A DNA stretch of 23,934 nucleotides from Gammaproteobacteria bacterium. Lineage in GTDB: Bacteria; Pseudomonadota; Gammaproteobacteria; UBA9214. The position numbers and the translations under genes are program-made. Each line of letters begins with the position of its first letter. Within the stretch, counting starts at the first letter, position 1. Shown here piece after piece: positions 6,911 to 14,249 of this stretch. The stretch lies in assembly GCA_029864225.1 (NCBI GenBank), contig JAOTTU010000011.1:1-23934 (forward strand), read 5' to 3'. Under the pieces are notes generated by a model, which was not told the DNA's origin, searched no databases, and saw only the letters and a program-made list of their open reading frames with translations.

Positions 6911-7866
6911 CCATGCAGACGCTGACATTCCGCGACCGGTTCAGATGGCAACGCTTCACCCGCGGGCTCGGGGTCGAATCCGGACCAGTCCGGCTGGACC
7001 GCTCCCGGGTCTTCATCCTGCCCACCGCCAGCGGACTGCTGTTTGCCGTCATGCTGCTGGTGATGCTGTTCGGCGCCATCAACTACAACAACAGCATGGC
7101 CCACCTGTTCACCTTCCTGGTCGGCAGCATGGCCATGGTCTCGATCCTGCACACCTATCGCAACCTGGTAAGACTCAGCTTCAGCGCAGGCAAGACCACA
7201 GCGGTGTTCGCCGGTCAGCGCGCCGGCTTCGAGATCCTGGTGACCAACCCCGGCGCGTCCCCGCGCTACGGAATCCGGCTGCAGTGCCGCGGGCAGCCCG
7301 CGGTCTCGATCGACCTGCAGGGGCAGCACACCACCACTACCACGCTCTACCGGGATACCCGGCGGCGCGGGGTGCTGCCGCTGGGACGCTGGACGGTCTC
7401 CACACGCTACCCGCTCGGCCTGTTCCGTGCTTGGGCACACCTGGAACTGCAGGCACAGTGCCTTGTCTATCCGCGTCCCGCGGCGGAACGTCCGCTCATG
7501 CAAAGCCCGGCCTACAAGCCGCATCAATTCGGAGACCGGGGCCGCGGGGTCGATGACTTTGCCGGCTTCCGCCCCTACCGGCCGGGGGACTCGCCGCGCC
7601 ACGTGCTCTGGAAGGCCGCGGCGCGCGAACAGCCGCTGCTGGTCAAGCAGTTCGGTGGCGACCGTGCAGACGAGGTCTGGCTGGACTGGGAATCACTGCC
7701 CGGCATGGACACCGAGGCGCGCCTGAGCCAGCTGTGCCGCTGGGTACTGGATGCGCACCGCAACCAGCAGGCCTGGGGCCTGCGCCTGCCCGGGCTCGAG
7801 ATCGCCATCGCCAGCGGCAATCGCCACAAACACCGCTGCCTCGAGGCGCTGGCGCGCTTCGCCTGA
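6883..7866 (+). CDS. DUF58 domain protein, membrane-anchored
   Basis: A 327-residue protein with two adjacent membrane segments near the N terminus (GLLFAVMLLVMLFGAINY and MAHLFTFLVGSMAMVSIL, residues about 50-90), an immunoglobulin-like middle region, and the DUF58 signature RGVDDFAGFRPYRPGDSPRH with VLWKAAAREQPLLVKQF at about 225-265. DUF58 proteins have a von Willebrand A-like fold and act with MoxR ATPases. The ATG at 6883 has AGG seven bases upstream, but both lie in the loop of the palindrome, so the first ten residues (MQKPECPPFS) are encoded partly by its right arm. The ancestral start is probably Met11 at 6913, which now has only T/C-rich sequence before it. The next gene starts three bases after the stop. 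Confidence 0.88.
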   Translation: MQKPECPPFSMQTLTFRDRFRWQRFTRGLGVESGPVRLDRSRVFILPTASGLLFAVMLLVMLFGAINYNNSMAHLFTFLVGSMAMVSILHTYRNLVRLSFSAGKTTAVFAGQRAGFEILVTNPGASPRYGIRLQCRGQPAVSIDLQGQHTTTTTLYRDTRRRGVLPLGRWTVSTRYPLGLFRAWAHLELQAQCLVYPRPAAERPLMQSPAYKPHQFGDRGRGVDDFAGFRPYRPGDSPRHVLWKAAAREQPLLVKQFGGDRADEVWLDWESLPGMDTEARLSQLCRWVLDAHRNQQAWGLRLPGLEIAIASGNRHKHRCLEALARFA

Positions 7867-7869
7867 TCC

Positions 7870-9854
7870 ATGCTGCTCCCCGGCACTGCATCGAGCACGC
7901 GCACCCAGACCTGGCTGCTGGCTGCCGTGGCGCTGGTGGTCCTGCCGCATCTCCCGCGTATGCCCTGGTGGATCACCCTGTTTGCCGTCGGCGTCGGGCT
8001 GTTCAAACTGTTGCTGCTGCGCCGGCAACGGCACCAGCCGCCACGCGTGCTGCTGGCGTTGATGACCGTGGCCGGTTCCGCGGGTGTGTTTTTCTATTAC
8101 AGCACGCTGCTCGGCAAACAGGCCGGCGTGGCCCTGTTGATCATCATGCTGGCCTGAAACTGCTGGAGCTGCACACGGTCCGCGATGCGCGGCTGGTCAT
8201 CTATCTCAGCTATTTCCTCGTCATCACGAATTTCCTGTTCACCCAGACCATCCCTATCGCGCTCTACATGTTTGTCGCCACGCTGGTGATCACCGCCGCC
8301 CTGTCGGTCATCACCCACAGCAGCAGGGAGCGACCGGTCAGTAACCATCTGCGCCTGGCCGCGGTGCTGCTGGCACAGGCACTGCCGATCATGCTGGTGC
8401 TGTTCGTGTTCTTCCCGCGCGTTGTCGGGCCGATCTGGGGGCTGCCCAAGGACGCATACGCCGGCATGACCGGACTGAGCGACACCATGACACCTGGTGC
8501 CATCAGTTCCCTGGCACAGTCCGATGCCACCGCCTTCCGGGTGGAGTTCTTCGGGCCGGCACCCGCAGCGGAACTGCGCTACTGGCGGGGCCCGGTGCTG
8601 TGGCACACCGATGGCCGGACCTGGTCACCGGGGCGCCTCAGTTCCTATCCGCGCAAGCCGCCCGAGGCCATGCAAAACCGCGGCGAAGCGGTGCGCTACG
8701 CCATCACCCTGGAAGGCCATGACAAGCCCTGGCTGCTGGCGCTGGACCTGCCGGCGGAGATCTCGAGGCGCGCGCTGTACACGGTGGACTTCCAGTGGTT
8801 GTCCTACCGGCCGGTGCGCGAACGCATCCGCTACGAGGCCACGTCATGGCCGCACTACAACACCGGGCCACTGGAACCGCAGCTGAGAAAGGCCGCCCTG
8901 CAATTACCGGAGCAGGTCAGTACCCGGGTAGAGGCGCTGGTGCGCGACTGGCGCACCCGGGCGGACAGCGACCGCGCCGTGGTACAGCAGGCACTGGACT
9001 ATTTCCATGAGCAGCCGTTTGTCTATACCCTGCAGCCACCGCGGCTGGGGGACGACCCCGTTGACGAATTTCTGTTTGGCACGCGCCGCGGCTTTTGCGA
9101 ACACTACGCCGCTGCCTTTGTGGTACTGATGCGCAGCGCGGGTATCCCGGCGCGCGTGGTGACCGGCTACCAGGGCGGCGAGTACAACCCCGTCGGGGAC
9201 TACTGGCTGATCCGCCAGGCCGATGCCCATGCCTGGGCCGAGGTCTGGCTGCCCGATGCCGGCTGGCTGCGCGTGGACCCCACCGCTGCCGTGGCCCCCG
9301 AGCGCATCGATCAGGCACTCGACCTGGACCTGCAGGCCGCCGGTGCCCCGGCGCGCTTCCGGCTTGCGGAGTCCGGCCTGCTGGCACGCGGCTGGCGCCG
9401 GCTGCATTTCGCGCTGGATGCCGTCAACAATAACTGGAATCAGTGGGTGCTGTCCTACGGGCCGCAACGCCAGCTGGAACTGCTCGCGGCGCTCGGCTTC
9501 AAACAGGCCTCCTGGCGGGAACTGGCGTTGACGCTGTTGCTGCTGACGGGGACCTGTCTGCTGGGCATCGCCCTGTGGATGCTGGTGCGGACACCCGGGC
9601 CCTCCGATCCGGTACTGCAGGCCTGGCAGCGCTTCTGCCAGCGCCTGGAACGACTGGGCATCCGGCGCGCACCCAGCGAAGGACCGCGGGACCTTGCCCG
9701 GCGGGCGATGGCCGCGCAGCCGGAACTCGCAACCCAGGTCGGTTCGATCACCGACCTCTATATCCGGCTGCGTTATGGCAAATCAGGGCAGGGTGCGCAT
9801 GAGGTTCGACAACTGCAACAGCGGGTGCGGCGCTTCCCGCAACGCGCCGGTTAA
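7870..9854 (+). pseudogene. tgpA: TgpA-like transglutaminase membrane protein, broken by a one-base frameshift
   Basis: The first frame (7870-8157) encodes MLLPGTASSTRTQTWLL and membrane helices, then stops at TGA. The second frame continues the family sequence at once (LKLLELHTVRDARLV) and runs to 9854. Restoring one C near 8152-8154 joins them into about 661 residues, the usual size of TgpA (PA2873-type, DUF3488) proteins. The catalytic triad is visible: Cys in GFCEHYA (9096-9098), His in DAHAWAEVW (9228-9230) and Asp in RVDPTAA (9276-9278). A C-terminal helix follows, then a DUF4129-like tail with LYIRLRYG. TgpA has a periplasmic transglutaminase domain between membrane segments and is reported essential in Pseudomonas aeruginosa. 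The second frame is otherwise well conserved, so a sequencing error or a recent mutation is likely. Confidence 0.85.
8149..8157 (+). other. Frameshift site in the transglutaminase gene
   Basis: The bases CTGGCCTGA end the first frame. With one extra C (CTGGCCCTGAAACTG) the peptide would read LALKLLEL, the expected family sequence. The missing base is in a C run, typical of homopolymer error. No X-XXY-YYZ slippery heptamer is seen, so programmed frameshifting is not favoured. Confidence 0.8.
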
Positions 9855-9860
9855 TGACTT

Positions 9861-9912
9861 TGTAGGAGCGGCCTCCTGGCCGCGATTCGCGCCGGAGGAC
9901 GGCGACCCTACA
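9861..9912. repeat. REP-like palindrome, family A variant
   Basis: Begins TGTAGGAGCGGCCTCCTGGC and ends GGCGACCCTACA. The arms AGGAGCGGCC and GGCCGCGA are self-complementary. It starts seven bases after the stop of the transglutaminase gene and may serve as its 3' hairpin. Confidence 0.75.
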
Positions 9913-9927
9913 GATCGTTCCGGATTG

Positions 9928-9988
9928 TGTAGGAGCGGCTTGCAGCCGCGAAACACATTCAACAGAATCGCGCCTGCGAGGCGCTACA
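9928..9988. repeat. REP-like palindrome followed by a family B fragment
   Basis: TGTAGGAGCGGCTTGCAGCC with GCGA forms a tight GGCTTGCAGCC hairpin and matches the widespread gammaproteobacterial REP core. It is followed by AACAGAATCGCGCCTGCGAG and GCGCTACA, which has the ends of family B without its centre. Confidence 0.75.
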
Positions 9989-10019
9989 TGATTCCGTTTC
10001 ATGTCTTACGCTGTTATCT

Positions 10020-10049
10020 TTCCGTGTAGTTCCGTGTGCTTCCGTGGCT
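10020..10049. repeat. Triple 10-base tandem repeat (TTCCGTGNNN)
   Basis: TTCCGTGTAG, TTCCGTGTGC and TTCCGTGGCT follow one another without a gap. The seven-base core is exact in all three. The function is unknown. Confidence 0.75.
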
Positions 10050-10065
10050 GATTTATATTTTGATT

Positions 10066-10115
10066 AATCGCGCCTGTACCCGATTAAGCGCCGGGCATAA
10101 ACAAGGCGCTCCTAC
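10066..10115. repeat. Interspersed repeat, family B copy 3
   Basis: AATCGCGCCTGTACCCGATT, then AAGCGCCGGGCATAAACAAG and GCGCTCCTAC. It matches the copies at 347-402 and 1124-1176; AGCGCC and GGCGCT form the stem. Its presence about 9 kb from the others shows a genome-wide dispersed family. Confidence 0.82.
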
Positions 10116-10151
10116 CCTGTATCGCCAAACTGGCTGTCCGCTGCGGGGGTT

Positions 10152-11084
10152 CTAGACGGCCTGCATATGCTGCAGCATGCGCTGGCGCATCTCCGCATCC
10201 GGCAGGCGACCAGATGCCGCGCCCATGTTGTCGATCATGTGCTTGACCTTGGAAGTGGCGGGGATCGCACAAGTCACCGCAGGGTGCGAGACCGCGAACT
10301 TCAGGAAAAACTGCGCCCAGCTGTTGCAGTCGAACTCCGCCGCCCATTCCGGCAGGGCCTTGCCACGCACCCGGTTGAACAGCTCGCCGCGCATGAACGG
10401 CCGGTTGACCAGCACCGCCATGCCGTGTTCCTGCGCCAGCGGCAGCAGGCGCTGTTCGACCTCACGGTTGCCGATATTGTAACTCAACTGCACGAAATCC
10501 AACGGCTGGGTGTCCAGGATGACCTCCAGTTCATCGTGAAAGCGGCCATGCGATGTGGTGATGCCGATATAGCGCACCTTGCCCCCGGCCTTCCAGGCCT
10601 GCAGGGTCTCGAGCTGCACCTCCCAGTCACGCAGGTTATGGATCTGGATCAGGTCGAAGCGCTCGACCCCGACGCGTTGCATGGAACGCTGCATCTGCTC
10701 GATGCCCTCCTGCTTGCCCCAGGTCCAGACCTTGGTGGCCGCAAACAGCTTCTGCCTGTCAGGGCGTGCCGCGCGCAGCAGTTCACCAAGCACCGCCTCG
10801 GCGTGACCGTACATGGGCGAGGTGTCGACCAGGCTGCCGCCGTGATCGAAAAAGGCCTCCATGACCGGCAGCAGCCCCCTGCTTTGCTCCGAACCCGGTG
10901 TCACGTCGAAGGTGCGCGATGTCCCCATGCCGATGACCGGCAATAGCTCAGCGCTTGCCGGTATCGGCTTGCTGACCGGTTTCCGCCCGGTGTTATCCGA
11001 CCAGGCCGGGCGCAGCAGCAGGCCGGCACCCAGTCCACCCAGAGTGGTAAAAAAACGGCGCCGCGATAACTTTGAGATCCCCAT
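10152..11084 (-). CDS. Tat-exported aldo/keto reductase
   Basis: A 310-residue aldo/keto reductase with a twin-arginine signal (KLSRRRFFTTLGGLGAGLLL, residues 5-24), so it is probably folded with its cofactor before export to the periplasm. The four AKR catalytic residues fit Asp87 and Tyr92 (VDTSPMYGHAE), Lys118 (AATKVWTW) and His149 (LIQIHN). Further family segments are GKVRYIGITTSHGR, DFVQLSYNIGNREVE and the C-terminal CAIPATSKVKHMIDNM cofactor region. Substrate is not predictable. The start lies three bases after the stop of the transporter gene upstream, so it is almost certainly translated from the same mRNA. The junction contains the perfect palindrome CTAGACTCTAG. Confidence 0.92.
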   Translation of the reverse strand: MGISKLSRRRFFTTLGGLGAGLLLRPAWSDNTGRKPVSKPIPASAELLPVIGMGTSRTFDVTPGSEQSRGLLPVMEAFFDHGGSLVDTSPMYGHAEAVLGELLRAARPDRQKLFAATKVWTWGKQEGIEQMQRSMQRVGVERFDLIQIHNLRDWEVQLETLQAWKAGGKVRYIGITTSHGRFHDELEVILDTQPLDFVQLSYNIGNREVEQRLLPLAQEHGMAVLVNRPFMRGELFNRVRGKALPEWAAEFDCNSWAQFFLKFAVSHPAVTCAIPATSKVKHMIDNMGAASGRLPDAEMRQRMLQHMQAV

Positions 11085-11087
11085 GCA

Positions 11088-12398
11088 CTAGACTCTAGCA
11101 GCTGGCACCGTTTGTGCCAGCCGGGTCTGCGCCCGCCCCAGGCGGAAGGCCACCCCGGCCCACACCACGGCCAGTGGTACGGCGATAAAGGCAATCGTGG
11201 ACAGGCTCAGCCCCATGGCACGCAGGCCGGCGTAGGCCCATGCGCTTACGGCATCGCCACTGCGGTAGACCACGGTATCGATAAAGTTCTTGGCCTTGTA
11301 TTTCTCCTCGCGCCCCAGCACTACATAGAGCATTTCGCGCGCCGGGCGCATGATGGCGTAGTTGCCGGCGCGGCGCAGCACCTGCACCACCACCAGCACC
11401 GCCAGCACCGGCGCCAGGCCCAGCACCAGGAATCCCGCGCCCAGCAGCAGCGGCACCAGTGCCAGGGTCCAGCCCAGCCCCAGCCATTTCACCAGGCGGC
11501 CGGTCAGCAGCACCTGGAAAACCAGCGTCAGGATGTTCACCGCCAGGTCGATGCCGGCAAACACCGCAGTGCGCTGCGCGGGATCGGAAAAACTGTCGCG
11601 CACAATCTGTGCCTGCTGGAAATAGAGGAAGGTCGCGAGGGTCGTGAACAGCAGCATCAGCACGCAGATGCCGAGCAGATAGGGCGAGCGCAGCACCAGG
11701 CGGATACCGCCAAAGACACTGCCACCAATCGCCTGTTCAGCGGCTGCCGGTGACGTCCCCGCGGCCCCCTGTCGGGAACGCCAGGCGGACAGACGCTCGA
11801 TGCACACCAGCGCTACGCCCAGCAGGGCCGCCGAAACCGGCAGCAGCCGGGTCGGCCCCAGTGACTGTGCCAGCGCGGCGGTCAGCAACGGCCCGCAGAT
11901 GGCCCCGCTGGTACCACCGGCGGCAATGACGCCGAACAGACGCCGGGCCTGTTCGTTGTTAAAGATATCGGCCATAAAACTCCAGAACACCGACACCACG
12001 AACAGGTTGAATACGCTCGCCCAGATGAAGAAGGCCCGCGCTATCCAGGCATGCGTGAGTTCCGACTGGAACAGCACGAAGAACACCAGCAGATTGGCGA
12101 TGAAGAACCAGTAGACAATGGGCAACAAGCGGCGCCGCTCGAAACGCGACGAGACCCAGCCGAACAGCGGCACCGCCGCCAGCATCACCAGGAAGGTGCC
12201 GGTAAACAGCCACTGCAGGTTCTCCACCCCTCCGGCGATCCCCATTTCGTCACGCATCGGCCGGATGATGTAGTAGCTGCACAGCAGCGAGAAGAAATAG
12301 ACGAAGGCCCAGGACAGCGCGGCCAGCTCACCCGGCTGCACGTCGACCAGGCGTCTCAGCCGGGTTGTCAGCTTGCCGGTTTGCTCACCTGCTGGCAT
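11088..12398 (-). CDS. NTP/NDP-exchange-type / MFS-fold transporter
   Basis: A 436-residue integral membrane protein with about twelve hydrophobic segments. The first loop reads LLCSYYIIRPMRDEMGIAGG and is followed by LQWLFTGTFLVMLAAVPLFG. This resembles free-living bacterial proteins annotated as NTP/NDP exchange transporters (ADP/ATP carrier-like branch of the major facilitator fold). Other segments include FWSFMADIFNNEQARRLFG and AGGTSGAICGPLLTAAL. True nucleotide exchange is established for intracellular parasites and plastids; in free-living bacteria the substrate is generally unknown, so I infer only transport. No strong ribosome binding site precedes the ATG. The gene lies 28 bases after a 37-aa lipoprotein and three bases before the Tat-exported reductase. 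Confidence 0.8.
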   Translation of the reverse strand: MPAGEQTGKLTTRLRRLVDVQPGELAALSWAFVYFFSLLCSYYIIRPMRDEMGIAGGVENLQWLFTGTFLVMLAAVPLFGWVSSRFERRRLLPIVYWFFIANLLVFFVLFQSELTHAWIARAFFIWASVFNLFVVSVFWSFMADIFNNEQARRLFGVIAAGGTSGAICGPLLTAALAQSLGPTRLLPVSAALLGVALVCIERLSAWRSRQGAAGTSPAAAEQAIGGSVFGGIRLVLRSPYLLGICVLMLLFTTLATFLYFQQAQIVRDSFSDPAQRTAVFAGIDLAVNILTLVFQVLLTGRLVKWLGLGWTLALVPLLLGAGFLVLGLAPVLAVLVVVQVLRRAGNYAIMRPAREMLYVVLGREEKYKAKNFIDTVVYRSGDAVSAWAYAGLRAMGLSLSTIAFIAVPLAVVWAGVAFRLGRAQTRLAQTVPAARV

Positions 12399-12426
12399 GG
12401 ATGATCAAACCCGGCCTGGATGCGTC

Positions 12427-12540
12427 TCAGACGCCAGGGATCCCGATGGGCCCGGGGAAATCAGGAACCAGGGAACAGCCCGTCACCATCAGTACCCACA
12501 GTGACAGGAACACACAGGTTATGCCGGATCGCAATGTCAT
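12427..12540 (-). CDS. Very small lipoprotein (37 aa)
   Basis: A short frame beginning MTLRSGITCVFLSLWVLMVT, then Gly-Cys22, and ending SLVPDFPGPIGIPGV. The signal has a basic start, a hydrophobic run and a VTGC lipobox, so a mature peptide of only about 16 residues, rich in proline and glycine, would be lipid-anchored. The ribosome binding site is excellent: GGAGGAG about eight bases before the ATG, the strongest in this operon. It lies between the patatin-like lipoprotein and the transporter, on the same strand, 28 bases before the transporter start. I do not recognise a family. Its size resembles entericidin-type lipopeptides, but no sequence link is claimed. Confidence 0.7.
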   Translation of the reverse strand: MTLRSGITCVFLSLWVLMVTGCSLVPDFPGPIGIPGV

Positions 12541-12752
12541 ACACTTCACTCCTCCAGTGGTGTTGTACTTTAGTCATACAGCAATCGGCCGCCCGGTACC
12601 GAGGCGGCAGCCCGGTGTTTAACATACGCCTGATGCACTTGTGGCCATAGCGTCTTTTCAATTGCGATAGCGTGATCGGCTCCACTATCTGCCTGCAGTA
12701 CCCCTGCAGCAGCCCGGCTCTGTCCCGGTTGCCGCTACAGCACTCGAAGCGG
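12541..12752. other. Gap between patatin gene and small lipoprotein gene
   Basis: About 210 bases. Apart from the ribosome binding site of the small lipoprotein gene next to 12541, I see only short inverted repeats (GCCGCC/GGCGGC near 12590-12610 and CTGCAG pairs near 12695-12710), neither followed by a T-tract. A longer minus-strand frame across it (12461-12862) overlaps the patatin gene out of frame and has no credible product. Confidence 0.5.
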
Positions 12753-13691
12753 TTACTGTTTCGCCTTGCGCCGGGTTTGCTGGTCGAGCATCTGCCTGAT
12801 CTCAGGCAGCTGCGCACGCACCGCCCGCTCACCTGCGGCAATTGCTTCCGCTTGCTGGTCAAAACCGAGTAGTGAAATACCGCCGATGGCGGGTCGGATC
12901 AACACATCCGCCTCACCGGCCTCGGCTGCGACGACCGCCTCGGACATGATCAGCAGGGCCTGGTGCAGCACATCCCAGGTAGTTTCGAGCACGGTGTTGT
13001 GCACCGGCCGCTTGGAGACATCCACTGCGATCACCATATCAGCACCCAGTTCTCGTGCAATCCTGACCGGCAGCTGACTGACCAGCCCACCATCCACGTA
13101 GTCACGTCCATCGATGGTAACCGGCATAAAGATACCTGGCACACTGCTGGAGGCCCGCACCGCCATGCCCGTGTTGCCCTTGTTAAAGGCCACCGCCTGT
13201 CCGCTTTGCAGGTCCGCTGCCACCGCAACGAAAACCATGTCGAGCGCCTCGATAGGCCGGTTTCCCAGCTTGTCGTTGATCAATGCCTGGAGACGCTCGC
13301 CACCTATAAATCCGCGGTTCGGCAGGGTCCAGTCGGCCAGGTTCTTCATCTGCAGCTCAGCTGCCGCAGCAATCAGCGATTCACCACGAATACCGCCCGC
13401 ATACAGCGCACCTGCCACACTGCCGGCGCTGGTGCCCACTACAATGTCTGCCCGGATACCGTTCTGCTCGAGCACATTCAGCACCCCGGCATGAGCGAAC
13501 CCACGTGCCGCACCACCGCCCAGCGCGAAGGCCACCACCGGGCGATCCGCCATGACAATGCGCTTTAACTCAGCGGCGACCGGCGGGTTCTCCACCGGCA
13601 GTACAACCGGCATGCTGGCACATGCTGTCAGCAACAGGACCAGCAGCAGGAAAAAAGCACTTTTCTCGATATTAACGCGCCAGCTAGCCAT
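12753..13691 (-). CDS. Patatin-like phospholipase, lipoprotein
   Basis: A 312-residue patatin-domain protein (RssA/NTE type). The signal SAFFLLLVLLLTAC puts Cys24 in a lipobox, so the enzyme is probably membrane-anchored outside the cytoplasm. The oxyanion motif is GGGAARG (58-64), the nucleophile elbow is GTSAG with Ser88 (86-90), and the catalytic Asp is in DGG (200-202), giving the Ser-Asp dyad. It should hydrolyse acyl esters of phospholipids or related lipids; the actual substrate is unknown. The first ATG has GGGAG only one base away, too close for normal use, and AAGG twelve bases away, so the start is the only sensible ATG but has an imperfect site. It lies 29 bases after the 73-aa gene. 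Confidence 0.92.
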   Translation of the reverse strand: MASWRVNIEKSAFFLLLVLLLTACASMPVVLPVENPPVAAELKRIVMADRPVVAFALGGGAARGFAHAGVLNVLEQNGIRADIVVGTSAGSVAGALYAGGIRGESLIAAAAELQMKNLADWTLPNRGFIGGERLQALINDKLGNRPIEALDMVFVAVAADLQSGQAVAFNKGNTGMAVRASSSVPGIFMPVTIDGRDYVDGGLVSQLPVRIARELGADMVIAVDVSKRPVHNTVLETTWDVLHQALLIMSEAVVAAEAGEADVLIRPAIGGISLLGFDQQAEAIAAGERAVRAQLPEIRQMLDQQTRRKAKQ

Positions 13692-13720
13692 ACTCCCGGC
13701 GTGCCTTACTACGCAGGTAG

Positions 13721-13942
13721 CTACAGGCCGAGCTCGGGCTTGTCGAGCCCGCTGCGCAGCGACCTGAGGACCGCCTCCATCAGATCCACAATGTGTCCGC
13801 GCTCATGGGCAAGCGCCCGCTGGATAGCCTGCGCCAGGTCCCCGAACTGTGACTCGGTGACATATTCACGGGCCTCGCCAGCGAGGGAATCCCGGAAATC
13901 CTCGACGATCTGTCGCGCCAGTTCCTGGTGATGGTTTGTCAT
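13721..13942 (-). CDS. Small conserved-looking helical protein of unknown function (73 aa)
   Basis: The protein begins MTNHHQELARQIVEDFRDSL and ends RSGLDKPELGL. It is rich in charged, helical residues and histidines, has no signal peptide and no cysteine, and probably folds as two or three helices. An ideal ribosome binding site (TTGGAG, six bases before the ATG) fixes the start at 13942; the frame stays open to 14311 but that part is unlikely to be coding. An AT-rich patch at 13960-13987 upstream is a natural promoter. It appears to lead the run that continues with the patatin lipoprotein. I do not recognise a named family. Confidence 0.75.
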   Translation of the reverse strand: MTNHHQELARQIVEDFRDSLAGEAREYVTESQFGDLAQAIQRALAHERGHIVDLMEAVLRSLRSGLDKPELGL

Positions 13943-14249
13943 AGCTTGCTCCAAGCCAATGATATTTATAAATAAAATATAAAACCAGTCTGCATGACAT
14001 GGCGGACGATTCGCCGAGCAGCAGAGTGGGTAATGCGAGTCGATTTCGCCATAATACGCCAGATATGGCACCCGCCGACAGCCAGCCAGCGGGGCCGGCT
14101 GCGGGCCAGTCCCCGGGACCCTGTCAGACCCGCAGCAGCCACGATTTTTCAGGCGCCGGGAAAAATTTCGCAGAAAATTAACGCCGCTCGTAGTAGACTC
14201 AGCCCAATCCGGCAATCTAGAATTGAGATTAACTACTTTAGAGATCCGA
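13943..14249. promoter_or_regulatory. Divergent promoter region of the 73-aa gene and parA
   Basis: About 300 bases without a gene. The side next to the 73-aa gene is very AT-rich (ATATTTATAAATAAAATATA, from 13963) and could hold its -10 region. On the plus strand, TAGACT (14194-14199), an 18-base spacer and TAGAAT (14218-14223) form a plausible sigma70-like promoter starting about 20 bases before the parA ATG. The middle contains GC-rich imperfect inverted repeats of uncertain meaning. Confidence 0.4.

Larger units (their letters stand above)
9855..10151. other. Repeat-filled region between convergent genes
   Basis: Nearly 300 bases between the converging transglutaminase and aldo/keto reductase genes, occupied by two REP-like palindromes, a triple 10-base repeat and a family B copy. 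I see no gene and no classical terminator with a T-tract. Confidence 0.6.

Noticed and set aside
7734..8153. Possible long N terminus for the transglutaminase frame starting at 7734
   Set aside because: It overlaps the DUF58 gene out of frame and its residues do not resemble the family. Family sequence in this frame begins only at the frameshift, while the true N terminus is in the frame from 7870.
8140..8160. Programmed -1 frameshift in the transglutaminase gene
   Set aside because: There is no slippery heptamer and no strong ribosome binding site upstream. A missing C in a short C run explains the break more simply.
11086..11098. CTAGACTCTAG palindrome as a terminator
   Set aside because: The stem is short, there is no T-tract, and it lies between two genes three bases apart that must share a transcript.
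12461..12862. 133-aa minus-strand frame
   Set aside because: It overlaps the patatin gene and the small lipoprotein gene in another frame, has no ribosome binding site and no domain-like features.
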